A stretch of 64,000 nucleotides of DNA, taken from the NCBI RefSeq assembly GCF_023206395.1, contig NZ_CP066149.1:1612001-1676000 (forward strand). Direction: 5' to 3'. The position numbers and the translations under genes are program-made. This document shows, piece by piece, positions 20,341 through 28,801 of this stretch. Origin of the DNA: Vibrio sp. ED004. GTDB taxonomy: Bacteria; Pseudomonadota; Gammaproteobacteria; Enterobacterales; Vibrionaceae. Within the stretch, counting starts at the first letter, position 1; each line of letters begins with the position of its first letter. The notes beneath the pieces are model-generated. The model did not search any database and was not told where the DNA came from. It worked only from the letters and a program-made list of their open reading frames with translations.

Positions 20341-22098
20341 ATGCAGTGGAAAACAAAACTAACAACCCTTGCCACTTCTACCCTACTTTTTGCCTCTCAC
20401 GTCAGTTGGGCAAATCAAGCTGCCGATTCCGTCGCTCCAGAACAAAGTAGTGGTTTAGAAACCAAACAACTCGTTAAAGCCAACGATTGGATGGTCACTG
20501 CGGCCAACCCACTGGCAACCCAAGCGGGCGCTGATGTACTTGCTCGTGGTGGTAATGCCATTGATGCCATGGTTGCCGTGCAACTGATGCTTGGCTTAGT
20601 GGAGCCACAATCGTCAGGTATTGGCGGTGGCGCGTTCCTTGTTTACTTTGATGGCAAGGACAAACAACTCAAAACCTACGATGGTCGTGAAACCGCACCA
20701 CTTGATGCAACACCACGTCTATTCCAAGACGAAAACGGCCAACCACTTAAGTTTTACGATGCTGTGGTTGGTGGTCGCTCAGTGGCGACACCGGGCACAG
20801 TCCAACTGCTGTGGGACACTCACCAAAAATACGGCAAGTTAGAGTGGGCATCGCTGATCAAACCTATCGCTCAACTGGCTGAAAAAGGTTTTACCATCAG
20901 CCCACGTTTAGCGACCTTGATTGAAAATGACCAAGAGCGACTAAGCCGCTTTGTCACCACCAAGGCCTATTTCTTCAATGCCGATGGCAGCCCGAAAACC
21001 GCAGGTACGCTACTTAAGAACCCAGAATACGCGGCAACGCTAAACGCTATCTCGAAGAATGGTGCTAAGGCTTTCTATCAAGGCGAGATTTCTGCCGACA
21101 TCATCAACACGGTACAAACCGCCAAAGGTAACCCGGGCGTATTAGCGCAGAAAGACTTCGATGCGTATTCAATTAAGCAACGTGAACCGGTTTGTTCCGC
21201 TTATGAGAGCTACGATATCTGTGGAATGGGACCACCTAGTTCAGGCGCATTAACGGTTGGGCAGATCTTAGCGATGACCGAGCAGTTTGATCTGAAATCA
21301 TGGGGACCAAACGACGCAAAATCTTGGCAAGTGTTAGCGGACGCTTCTCGTTTAGCCTTTGCAGACCGTGGTATGTACATGGCCGACCAAGATTACGTGC
21401 CAATGCCAACCCAAGGGTTAGTGAATACTGACTATTTGCAGGAACGTGCCCAGCTAATTACTGCTGGAAAGGCATTAGAGAGTGCGCCATCAGGTACCCC
21501 ACCGTGGGATCATGCCATGTTACGAAGCCAAGATGTGTCTATTGAACTGCCGTCCACCAGCCACTTCAATATTGTCGACAGCGATGGCAATGTCGTATCG
21601 ATGACCACCACCATTGAGAACGCATTTGGCTCACGCCTGATGGTGAGAGGCTTCCTGCTCAACAACGAACTGACCGACTTCTCATTCAAGACTCATAACG
21701 ATGGCAAGCCTATCGCGAACCGACTTGAACCGGGTAAACGCCCACGTTCTTCAATGGCACCGACCATCATCATGCAAGACGACAAACCTTACATGGCGAT
21801 CGGTTCTCCGGGCGGCAGTCGTATCATAGGTTATGTGGCACAAGCCATTATTGCCCACACCCAATGGGACATGGATATCCAACAAGCGATCAACCAACCA
21901 CACTTCCTAAACCGTTTCGGAACCTTAGATTTGGAAAAAGGAACATCGGCGGAAAACTTCAAACCTGAGCTAGAAAAGATGGGATTTGAGGTCAACGTTC
22001 GCGATCTTAACTCGGGTTTGCACGCTATTCGCATCACAAAAGATGGTCTAGAAGGTGCTGCAGACCCTCGTCGTGAAGGTGCCGCTATCGGCCAATAA
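20341..22098 (+). CDS. ggt: Gamma-glutamyltransferase (gamma-glutamyltranspeptidase)
   Basis: This periplasmic enzyme hydrolyses or transfers the gamma-glutamyl group of glutathione. The 585-residue precursor has a Sec signal (TKLTTLATSTLLFASHVSWA) and the N-terminal nucleophile fold. Self-cleavage is expected before Thr406 in the STSHFNIVD motif, giving large and small subunits. The substrate-loop residues GSPGGSRI lie in the small subunit. A strong AAAGGAGAAG ribosome site precedes the ATG. The gene is followed by its own short terminator. Confidence 0.96.
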   Translation: MQWKTKLTTLATSTLLFASHVSWANQAADSVAPEQSSGLETKQLVKANDWMVTAANPLATQAGADVLARGGNAIDAMVAVQLMLGLVEPQSSGIGGGAFLVYFDGKDKQLKTYDGRETAPLDATPRLFQDENGQPLKFYDAVVGGRSVATPGTVQLLWDTHQKYGKLEWASLIKPIAQLAEKGFTISPRLATLIENDQERLSRFVTTKAYFFNADGSPKTAGTLLKNPEYAATLNAISKNGAKAFYQGEISADIINTVQTAKGNPGVLAQKDFDAYSIKQREPVCSAYESYDICGMGPPSSGALTVGQILAMTEQFDLKSWGPNDAKSWQVLADASRLAFADRGMYMADQDYVPMPTQGLVNTDYLQERAQLITAGKALESAPSGTPPWDHAMLRSQDVSIELPSTSHFNIVDSDGNVVSMTTTIENAFGSRLMVRGFLLNNELTDFSFKTHNDGKPIANRLEPGKRPRSSMAPTIIMQDDKPYMAIGSPGGSRIIGYVAQAIIAHTQWDMDIQQAINQPHFLNRFGTLDLEKGTSAENFKPELEKMGFEVNVRDLNSGLHAIRITKDGLEGAADPRREGAAIGQ

Positions 22099-22117
22099 GG
22101 GAAAATACTCCCTTTTT
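22097..22117 (+). terminator. Rho-independent terminator overlapping the ggt stop
   Basis: AAGGGA, six-base loop, TCCCTT and TTT; the stem begins inside the TAA stop codon of ggt. Confidence 0.75.
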
Positions 22118-22128
22118 ACTCCCTGTCT

Positions 22129-22146
22129 TGTGCGAGATCTCTCACA
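22129..22146 (+). promoter_or_regulatory. VarA (GacA/UvrY-type) binding site upstream of csrB
   Basis: The 18-mer TGTGCGAGATCTCTCACA is a near-perfect palindrome and fits the TGT-NNG-N6-CNN-ACA pattern of GacA/UvrY sites upstream of Csr-type RNAs. It is centred about 167 bp before the predicted RNA start, a position similar to that in other gamma-proteobacteria. In vibrios the response regulator is VarA. Confidence 0.75.
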
Positions 22147-22270
22147 AGGCAGTGAGTAAATATCGATATTTAACTGCGAAATTAAGCACCTACATATTGT
22201 AACCAATTGAAATTAAACAATACGTACATTTATCATTCAAATAATTATATAGAAATTCGCTTATGCACCA

Positions 22271-22298
22271 TTGCTGATAAATAAGGAATCGGTAATAT
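22271..22298 (+). promoter_or_regulatory. Promoter of csrB
   Basis: TTGCTG (22271-22276), 16-bp spacer and TAATAT (22293-22298) place the start at about 22304, where the first hairpin (GTGTC...GACAC) begins. Confidence 0.6.
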
Positions 22299-22303
22299 GA
22301 ATG

Positions 22304-22719
22304 GTGTCGGAAGGATGCTGACACGGAACAGGAAACGCCAAGGACTTGGTTATCTTCAGGATGAAGATTCGATTACTCAGGATGAATAATCGGCATGGAT
22401 AGCGAAATGGACATTGAATGGACGCAATAGTAACTAGGATGGTTGCTACTAAGGAAAGACAATGGACACCTCTGGACGAGGAAAGGACTGAACATCAGGA
22501 TGATGTAAAGGACACCGCTCAAGGAACAAGTGACGCGCACTAACGAGGATTGTTGGCAGATCAGGATAAGATCAAGGACACCGCTAGGAAGGCGACGAAA
22601 GGAATACGCTGAAGGATAACAGCACACTATCATGGATTTGATGCATGGAGCACACTTAGTAGCCGGATTGCTGCGAGTAAGACTATAGACCCCGATGAGC
22701 GCAAGCTCTCGGGGTTTTT
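22304..22719 (+). ncRNA. csrB: CsrB-type regulatory RNA sequestering CsrA
   Basis: This stretch of about 415 nt has no plausible reading frame but carries roughly 28 GGA triplets, many as AGGA or CAGGATG in hairpin loops. The first hairpin is GTGTC-GGAAGGATGCT-GACAC. It ends in a strong terminator, ACCCCGATGAGC...GCTCTCGGGGT followed by TTTTTC (22688-22718). This is the architecture of CsrB RNAs, which bind many CsrA dimers and relieve CsrA repression of mRNAs. A VarA-type site and a sigma-70-like promoter lie upstream. Vibrios usually have three or four such RNAs; which one this is cannot be told. Confidence 0.9.
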
Positions 22720-22883
22720 CTTTATCTGTCGCCTCACCTTTTCTTCCCTTAAAACAAATAAATCAACGACCTTTGATTACAATTCTGACATTTAAATCAT
22801 TCACTTCTTAATCACTTCCGAGTAACGTAAGTCTTACTAGGCTCAACTAGTTTCATAACCATAATTAAACTAAGGACAAATTC

Positions 22884-23381
22884 ATGTCACACGTTACCTT
22901 CAAAGGCGCTGCTGTACCGCTAACTGGCACATTCCCACAAACTGGCGAACTGGCACCAAGCTTTGCACTGACTGCAGGCGATCTTTCTGAACTGACTCTT
23001 GCTTCTCTTACTGGCAAGAAAGTGGTTCTAAACATCTTCCCAAGCATCGACACAGCAACTTGTGCAACGAGCGTACGTACGTTCAACGCAAAAGCGGCAG
23101 AGCTTGAGAACACGGTTGTTGTTTGTATTTCTGCTGACCTACCATTTGCTGCAGGTCGCTTCTGCGAACTAGAAGGCATTGAAGGCGTTCAACACGCTTC
23201 GACTTTCCGTTCTCCTACATTCGCATCAGACTACGGCGTAGCGATTGCTGAAGGTCCACTAGCAAGCCTAACAACACGTGCAGTTGTCGTTGTTGATGAA
23301 AAAGGTGTGGTAACACACAGCGAGTTGGTTGCAGAGATCACTGAAGAACCAAACTACGAAGCGGCACTTGCAGCACTGTAA
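22884..23381 (+). CDS. tpx: Thiol peroxidase Tpx
   Basis: This 165-residue atypical 2-Cys peroxiredoxin reduces hydroperoxides using thioredoxin. The peroxidatic Cys60 is in FPSIDTATC and the resolving Cys94 in RFCE; sequence and length match E. coli Tpx. AAGGA lies nine bases before the ATG. It is a single gene, ended by the terminator shared with uvrD. E. coli Tpx is periplasm-associated in older work but has no signal peptide, as here. Confidence 0.97.
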   Translation: MSHVTFKGAAVPLTGTFPQTGELAPSFALTAGDLSELTLASLTGKKVVLNIFPSIDTATCATSVRTFNAKAAELENTVVVCISADLPFAAGRFCELEGIEGVQHASTFRSPTFASDYGVAIAEGPLASLTTRAVVVVDEKGVVTHSELVAEITEEPNYEAALAAL

Positions 23382-23431
23382 GATCCTTTCTAGTCAGTCA
23401 TGTATTGTGATCGCTTAAAGCGCTACGCAAT

Positions 23432-23460
23432 AAAAAGAGCAGCCATTGGCTGCTCTTTTT
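23432..23460. terminator. Bidirectional terminator between tpx and uvrD
   Basis: AAAAAGAGCAGCC, short loop, GGCTGCTCTTTTT between convergent genes. Confidence 0.92.
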
Positions 23461-23501
23461 GTTTTCAATAATCAACGGTTATTAGATGCAGAAGTAATAG
23501 A

Positions 23502-25676
23502 TTAAAGCTGCTCTAAACGCGCGTAAGCCGTTACTAACCACTTAATCCCTTCACCGTTAAACGCCACTTGCACTCGGCTCTGTGGACCGCTTCCTTCGAA
23601 GTTAATGATAGTGCCTTCACCAAACTTAGGGTGCTTAACGCGAGAGCCCAAGCTAAAGCCTGTTTCATTGAAGTTCTCTTTCACAGCGGTTTGGCTAAAG
23701 CGACCACTGCTTGCAGGACGGCTGACTTGCGCTTTCATACGTACTTCATCTAGACAGGTCTCTGGTAGCTCACGAATAAAACGTGATGGTTTGTGGTACT
23801 TGTCCTGACCGTACAAACGACGCATCTCAGCATACGTGATGTAAAGCTTCTCCATCGCACGAGTCATACCTACGTAACACAAGCGACGCTCTTCTTCTAA
23901 ACGCCCCGCTTCTTCGGCAGACATCTGGCTTGGGAACATGCCTTCTTCGACACCCACCATGAATACCATTGGAAACTCTAGACCTTTAGCACTGTGCAAT
24001 GTCATCAACTGAACCGCATCATCAAACTCACCGGCCTGACCTTCACCCGCTTCCAAAGCCGCGTGAGTTAAGAACGCCGTCAGCATGCTCATCTCATCCG
24101 CTTCTTCCGGCTTTTCAAACTGGCGCGTTGCCGTTACCAATTCTTCCAAGTTCTCGATACGTGCCTTCGACTTCTCACCCTTCTCTTGCTCGTACATCGC
24201 AAACAGACCCGACGATTTGATCACGTGGTCAGTTTGTTCATGTAGGCTAAGCTCTAGCGTGTCGTCTTCAAGCGCATTAATTAGCTCGATAAAACGGCTT
24301 AAGGCACCAGCCGCACGACCTGGCAGCACTTGTTCTTCTATCAAAGCAAGACTTGCTTGCCACATCGTTGCACCACGGTCACGCGCTGCGAAACGAATCG
24401 TCTCTAGGGTTTTATCACCCAAACCACGCGTTGGTGTGTTTACCACACGTTCAAAAGCAGCATCATCGTTGCGGTTACCCATTAAGCGCATGTAGCTCAA
24501 AGCATCTCGGATTTCCTGACGCTCGAAGAATCGCATGCCGCCGTAGATTCGGTAAGGCAGACCACCTTGAATCAAGGCTTCTTCAAGAACACGAGACTGG
24601 GCGTTATTACGATAAAGCATTGCGGTATCTTCTAGCGCGCCGCCTTTCTCCTGCCACTCTTTGATTTTGCTAACCGTGAAACGTGCTTCATCGAGCTCGT
24701 TATAAGCCGAGTACACTGAGATTGGTTCGCCATCGTTGCCGTCGGTCCACAACTCTTTACCCATACGCTCGGTGTTGTTCGAGATAAGCTCGTTCGACGC
24801 CTGCAGAATGGTTTTGGTTGAACGGTAGTTTTGTTCGAGTCGAACCGTTGAAGCGCCTGGGAATTCATCCAAGAACTTCTGAATATTTTCGATCTTAGCA
24901 CCACGCCAACCATAGATAGATTGGTCATCATCACCCACGATCATCACACGACAATCAGGGCCTGCCATCATGCGTAGCCAAGCGTATTGGATGTTGTTGG
25001 TATCTTGGAATTCGTCGACAAGAATGTGCTTGAAGCGAGCTTGGTAGTGCTCTCGGATATGTTTCTTATTACGCAGAAGTTCGTGTGCTCTTAGCAAGAT
25101 CTCCGCAAAATCGACCAAGCCAGCACGGTCACATGCCTCTTGGTAAGCAGAGTAGATCTTTAGCCATGTTTGAGTGACTGGATCATGGTAGGCGTCAATG
25201 TGACTTGGGCGCAGACCTTCATCTTTCTTGCCGTTGATCCACCAAGAAGCTTGCTTTGCAGGCCACTGTTTTTCATCGAGGTTTTGCGCTTTGATTAAGC
25301 GACGCAGCAAACGAATCTGATCATCTGAATCGATGATCTGGAAATCTTCTGGCAGTTTTGCATCTAGGTAGTGAGCGCGAAGGATACGGTGACAAATGCC
25401 GTGGAAGGTACCGTTCCACATGCCCGACGAGCTACCCATCATCAACTCTTCAATACGGCCACGCATCTCTGCTGCCGCTTTGTTGGTGAAGGTAACTGAC
25501 ATAATAGAGAACGGTGATGCTTGCTCTACGCTTTGCAGCCAAGCGATACGATGCACCAACACTCGCGTTTTACCACTACCAGCACCTGCCAGAATAAGTA
25601 GGTTTTCTAAAGGTGCCGCGACCGCCTCACGTTGTTTGTCGTTTAGGCCATCGAGTAAAAGCGAAGGATCTATCAT
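23502..25676 (-). CDS. uvrD: DNA helicase II UvrD
   Basis: UvrD is a 3'-5' superfamily 1 helicase for nucleotide excision and mismatch repair. The 724-residue chain has Walker A (AGAGSGKT), DEFQDTNNIQY, GDDDQSIYGWRGA, LEQNYRS, and the C-terminal Tudor-like segment GSRVKHPKFGEGTI that contacts RNA polymerase in relatives. ATG at 25676 is in the usual position (MIDPSLLLDGLN). The upstream region has a -10 and a LexA-like box. Confidence 0.97.
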   Translation of the reverse strand: MIDPSLLLDGLNDKQREAVAAPLENLLILAGAGSGKTRVLVHRIAWLQSVEQASPFSIMSVTFTNKAAAEMRGRIEELMMGSSSGMWNGTFHGICHRILRAHYLDAKLPEDFQIIDSDDQIRLLRRLIKAQNLDEKQWPAKQASWWINGKKDEGLRPSHIDAYHDPVTQTWLKIYSAYQEACDRAGLVDFAEILLRAHELLRNKKHIREHYQARFKHILVDEFQDTNNIQYAWLRMMAGPDCRVMIVGDDDQSIYGWRGAKIENIQKFLDEFPGASTVRLEQNYRSTKTILQASNELISNNTERMGKELWTDGNDGEPISVYSAYNELDEARFTVSKIKEWQEKGGALEDTAMLYRNNAQSRVLEEALIQGGLPYRIYGGMRFFERQEIRDALSYMRLMGNRNDDAAFERVVNTPTRGLGDKTLETIRFAARDRGATMWQASLALIEEQVLPGRAAGALSRFIELINALEDDTLELSLHEQTDHVIKSSGLFAMYEQEKGEKSKARIENLEELVTATRQFEKPEEADEMSMLTAFLTHAALEAGEGQAGEFDDAVQLMTLHSAKGLEFPMVFMVGVEEGMFPSQMSAEEAGRLEEERRLCYVGMTRAMEKLYITYAEMRRLYGQDKYHKPSRFIRELPETCLDEVRMKAQVSRPASSGRFSQTAVKENFNETGFSLGSRVKHPKFGEGTIINFEGSGPQSRVQVAFNGEGIKWLVTAYARLEQL

Positions 25677-25691
25677 TGGATATGCTCACTA

Positions 25692-25721
25692 CTGGGTATT
25701 TATACATAAAAGTTGATTATA
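25692..25721 (-). promoter_or_regulatory. uvrD promoter -10 with LexA-like operator
   Basis: Minus strand TATAAT (25716-25721) is followed by ATGTATAAATACCCAG (25692-25707). The operator resembles the E. coli uvrD LexA box (TGTATATATACCCAG) with one half-site degenerate. SOS induction is inferred. Confidence 0.55.
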
Positions 25722-25890
25722 ACCTAAACACTAGGCTGCGTTTAGGATAATCAGAAGAAAAAACAATCAAAAATTAACATCATAAAATCAGCAACTTAAT
25801 CGATGAATTATCATTAATATTGATATTTTTTATAATGCCATGAAATTATTTCCTAGTTCTTCCTATCCTTTTTAGTAAGCAAGTTAACAA

Positions 25891-25919
25891 TTCATTAACC
25901 TGCGATGTAAAAATACTAT
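25891..25919 (+). promoter_or_regulatory. Possible promoter of the bufferin operon
   Basis: TTCATT (25891-25896), 17-bp spacer, TACTAT (25914-25919) fits sigma-70 weakly. I could not find a convincing ECF-type site. Confidence 0.3.
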
Positions 25920-25940
25920 TAAGTCCTAGAGGGAATGACT

Positions 25941-26201
25941 ATGAAAAATTCTAATCTTGCTGTTACAGCTGCAATCACAAGTGTACTAGCGTTCGGCGGT
26001 GCAGTTCTTACATCAGCACCTGCGGAAGCAGCAGCAAAAGAGAAATGCTACGGCGTTGCAAAAGCTGGCCAAAATGATTGTGCAACCAAAACAAGTTCAT
26101 GTGCGGGTACAGCCAAAGAAGACAACCAATCCGATGCATTCGTGGTCGTTCCTAAAGGACTGTGTGGCAAATTATCAGGTGGTAACACTCAATCATCATA
26201 A
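25941..26201 (+). CDS. bufA: Bufferin precursor, DUF2282 / BufA1-type Cys4 peptide
   Basis: The 86-residue precursor begins with a Sec signal ([18 protein letters not shown], cut likely after PAEA). The mature part of about 55 residues has four cysteines at 36, 47, 54 and 75 in the DUF2282 pattern [13 protein letters not shown]...SCAG...VPKGLC. In bufferin systems described in Caulobacter, a DUF692/MNIO enzyme oxidises Cys residues of such peptides to heterocycles that bind copper. The start at 25941 is preferred because GAGG lies eight bases upstream; ATG at 25935 is too close to it. The gene heads an operon with the matching maturase, partner and DoxX genes. Copper binding here is inferred. 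Confidence 0.88.
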   Translation: MKNSNLAVTAAITSVLAFGGAVLTSAPAEAAAKEKCYGVAKAGQNDCATKTSSCAGTAKEDNQSDAFVVVPKGLCGKLSGGNTQSS

Positions 26202-26217
26202 TTGAGCTGCTTAGTAT

Positions 26218-26240
26218 GGTGAGCTGACATTCAGCTCACC
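26218..26240 (+). promoter_or_regulatory. Perfect hairpin between bufA and bufB
   Basis: GGTGAGCTGA, loop CAT, TCAGCTCACC form a ten-base-pair stem in the 64-nt gap between precursor and maturase, with no T tract. It may stabilise the bufA part of the message or lower read-through so that precursor exceeds enzyme. Confidence 0.6.
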
Positions 26241-26265
26241 TCCACTTTCCATTAGGAGAATCGTT

Positions 26266-27126
26266 GTGACTCAAACTCTTCACCCCAATACAGGGGTTGG
26301 CCTTAGAACACCGCACTTGGACTTCTTTAGCCAAAACCCAGCTTTAGTGAGTTGGTTAGAGGTGCACAGCGAGAACTACTTTTTAGCTCAATCACCGCAA
26401 CGTCAACAACTCAGAGAAATTCGTAACACCCACAACATCAGTTGCCACGGTGTGGGTTTGTCTCTCGGTTCTGTTGAGCGCATCAATCAACACCATCTGG
26501 TGCAGTTAAAAGACCTCATTGATGATATCGAGCCGTTCTTGGTTTCTGACCACCTCAGCTGGAGTCAGACTGGCGGGCATTACTTCAATGACTTGCTACC
26601 GCTGCCTTATACCGAAGAAGCGTTAGAAGTTTTCTGTCGCAATGTCATCGAGGTCCAAGACAGCCTGCAACGTCCTATGCTGATTGAGAACCCATCGAGT
26701 TACCTTGCCTTCAAGCATTCAACGATCCCTGAATGGGAGTTTTTAGTCGAGGTACAGAAGCGCACCGAATGTCGCCTCTTACTCGATTTCAATAATATTT
26801 TTGTCTCATCTTTTAATCATGGTTTCAGTTGTGAAGAGTACTTAAGCGGAATTCCTGCAGACAAAGTGGAAGAGATTCACTTGGCAGGTTTCACCAAAAA
26901 GAAACTCGAACAAGGTGAGATCTGGATAGACACCCACAGTAAACCTGTCTGTGACGAAGTGTGGCAACTCTACACTGACTGGATAGCAAAACATGGTTTG
27001 CGCCATACCTTGATTGAGTGGGATCTCGATATTCCAGAGCCACAAGTTTTATTGGCTGAAGCAACCAAAGCCAGCGACATTTTGTATCAACACGACAAAT
27101 TCAACCAAAGGAGTCGCGCATCATGA
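26266..27126 (+). CDS. bufB: DUF692 multinuclear iron oxidase (MNIO), BufB-type maturase
   Basis: The 286-residue cytoplasmic protein has the DUF692 TIM-barrel fold with scattered His/Glu/Asp metal ligands: SWLEVHSENY near 30, ISCHGVGLSLGS near 58, SDHLSW near 93, LIENPSSYL near 143, DFNNIFV near 173, EIHLAGF near 204, DTHSKPV near 222, IEWDLDIP near 250. MNIO enzymes use iron and oxygen to modify cysteines of precursor peptides. It starts with GTG at 26266, five bases after AGGAGAA. Its stop overlaps the bufC start (ATGA). Confidence 0.9.
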   Translation: MTQTLHPNTGVGLRTPHLDFFSQNPALVSWLEVHSENYFLAQSPQRQQLREIRNTHNISCHGVGLSLGSVERINQHHLVQLKDLIDDIEPFLVSDHLSWSQTGGHYFNDLLPLPYTEEALEVFCRNVIEVQDSLQRPMLIENPSSYLAFKHSTIPEWEFLVEVQKRTECRLLLDFNNIFVSSFNHGFSCEEYLSGIPADKVEEIHLAGFTKKKLEQGEIWIDTHSKPVCDEVWQLYTDWIAKHGLRHTLIEWDLDIPEPQVLLAEATKASDILYQHDKFNQRSRAS

Positions 27127-27890
27127 GCCACTCCCTAGCTGATGTTCAATCAGAGTTTGCGAACGCGTTACGCTATCAAAACAATGGTGAGCACTGCGAC
27201 ATAGTGAGCAACCATTTTACCGATGAACAGCGAATCCAGATTTACCGTAATAACTTTGTGATCAGCTTGAGCGAAGTACTGGCAGCTACCTACCCACTCA
27301 CTGAAATACTGGTTGGTGAAGAGTGCTTCCAACAGATGGCTCGTCAACATGTCTTAAGTTATCCATCGACTTCTGGTGATGTCAGCGGTTATGGGGAACA
27401 CTTTGAACAGACTATCCAAGCTTTTCCTGCCGTTATTGAGGCTGCACCTTATCTCGCTGAAGTGGCTTTGTATGAATGGAAAAAAGATAGCTTGATGAGA
27501 TGTGTTTCAGAATCACATGTCGACCAACGTCCCCTTTCTTGTTTAGCTGATGTGCCACAAGAGCAACAAGGCGCTTTAGTCTTTCATCTCAAAGGTTCAA
27601 TAACGCTAGTCAATTCTAGCTATACGATGATCGCGCTTGAGCAAGCGATCTATCAGCAACAACTCGACGGGTTAGACATCAACCAACCTGAATTTGGGGT
27701 GTTAATCCGCGCCGAGAATTCACAGATTGAGAGTCATTGTTTGACAGAAGAATGCCACCAACTATTAACTGAATTGCAGTCGGGTCAAACGCTCGCTGAG
27801 ATTGCCCCTTCACTACTACAACACCTGAATACTGTCATGGCGCTTAACGTCATATCAGGTTTTTCAATCGATGCCGAATTGGAGACATAA
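27123..27890 (+). CDS. bufC: DUF2063 protein, BufC-type partner of the MNIO enzyme
   Basis: The 255-residue protein has the DUF2063 N-terminal helical domain (QRIQIYRNNFVISLSEVLAATYP, then EEF-like CFQQMARQHV and the P-S-x-S-G-D segment). A C-terminal half resembling a peptide-recognition domain follows. In related clusters it is thought to bring the precursor to the DUF692 enzyme. It overlaps bufB by four bases, so equal synthesis is likely. Confidence 0.85.
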   Translation: MSHSLADVQSEFANALRYQNNGEHCDIVSNHFTDEQRIQIYRNNFVISLSEVLAATYPLTEILVGEECFQQMARQHVLSYPSTSGDVSGYGEHFEQTIQAFPAVIEAAPYLAEVALYEWKKDSLMRCVSESHVDQRPLSCLADVPQEQQGALVFHLKGSITLVNSSYTMIALEQAIYQQQLDGLDINQPEFGVLIRAENSQIESHCLTEECHQLLTELQSGQTLAEIAPSLLQHLNTVMALNVISGFSIDAELET

Positions 27891-27891
27891 T

Positions 27892-28350
27892 ATGGATAAC
27901 AACACAGTCACGAACATGATGGCTCAATACGACAATTTGATTGAGAAATCACAGGCACTTTTTGTTCCAGTGCTTCTACTATTTTGTCGCCTTTGGGTGG
28001 CATGGGTATTCTTTAATTCTGGGCTGACTAAAATAGCAACTTGGGATAGCACTCTGTACTTGTTTGAATTGGAATACCAAGTCCCACTGTTACCTTGGGA
28101 GTTAGCGGCCTATATGGGTACTGCCGCTGAATTGATTCTGCCAGTATTCTTAGCACTTGGTTTATTAACACGACCTATGGCTGCAGCACTATTCGTTTTC
28201 AATATCATGGCCGTCGTGTCATACCCTGTATTGTGGGCGCAAGGCTTCTACGATCATCAGCTTTGGGGATTAATGATTCTTATCGTCGTTGTATGGGGCG
28301 CAGGACCATTCTCATTGGATAGAATCTTGAAGAAGCAATTTAGCAACTAG
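27892..28350 (+). CDS. bufD: DoxX family membrane protein, BufD-type
   Basis: The 152-residue protein has four hydrophobic helices with the DoxX/DoxD pattern (LLLFCRLWVAWVFFNSGLTK, then AAELILPVFLALGLLTR). The ATG at 27892 has GGAGA eight bases upstream; the frame to 27871 overlaps bufC. DoxX proteins are common last members of bufferin clusters; a quinone-linked redox role is suspected but unproven. A terminator follows at 28373. Confidence 0.82.
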   Translation: MDNNTVTNMMAQYDNLIEKSQALFVPVLLLFCRLWVAWVFFNSGLTKIATWDSTLYLFELEYQVPLLPWELAAYMGTAAELILPVFLALGLLTRPMAAALFVFNIMAVVSYPVLWAQGFYDHQLWGLMILIVVVWGAGPFSLDRILKKQFSN

Positions 28351-28372
28351 TCCTCATCGCAAACCCAAAACG

Positions 28373-28405
28373 CAAAAAACCACTCAAATGAGTGGTTTCT
28401 TTTTA
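28373..28405. terminator. Bidirectional terminator
   Basis: ACCACTC, loop AAAT, GAGTGGT with A and T tracts on both sides, between bufD and the convergent small gene. Confidence 0.88.
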
Positions 28406-28417
28406 ACTGGTGAAAAA

Positions 28418-28699
28418 CTACTTGCTCAGAAAAGCTTGTAATTCCTCAGCTGAAATACCTTGCTCTGCCAGCTCTTTTGCTAGTAGCTGAACTTGTTCAC
28501 CTTTACGAGATTCAACCACGCGTTGAAATTGGTAAATGATATCTCGCAAAGTGTCGATTGGAACTTGTTTTGCCGCACTGCGAATACGCTCTTCACTTTG
28601 GTTTCCTAGCTCTTTGAGCAATTTACCAAACATGACCTTTTCAGGTGCATCTTCCATTTGTTCTAAGATGCGCGCCATTTCGTAGGTTGTTAATGACAT
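28418..28699 (-). CDS. Small helical protein of unknown function
   Basis: The 93-residue protein has no signal, membrane segment or cysteine and is predicted nearly all alpha-helical with charged heptads. The C-terminal part (RVVESRKGEQVQLLAKELAEQG, then ISAEELQAFL) faintly recalls the H-NS oligomerisation region followed by its linker, but no DNA-binding AT-hook-like loop is present. It is a single gene. I do not assign a function. Confidence 0.7.
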   Translation of the reverse strand: MSLTTYEMARILEQMEDAPEKVMFGKLLKELGNQSEERIRSAAKQVPIDTLRDIIYQFQRVVESRKGEQVQLLAKELAEQGISAEELQAFLSK

Positions 28700-28801
28700 T
28701 ACAGTATTTTCCGTTGGGGACTAACGTTTCAATGAGTGACAAATATACCATGTTTTAACGTTTCGCAAACCGCCATTTGTATATTTTGTCACCCTTGAGA
28801 C

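Noticed and set aside
22373..22633. 86-residue open frame on the minus strand inside the csrB region
   Set aside because: It is antisense to a GGA-rich structured RNA, has no ribosome site and an implausible composition.
22261..22720. GGA repeats considered as a CRISPR or satellite array
   Set aside because: Spacing is irregular, units are only three to seven bases, and promoter, hairpins and terminator fit a CsrB RNA.
24085..24495. 136-residue open frame on the plus strand
   Set aside because: It is antisense to uvrD and has no independent support.
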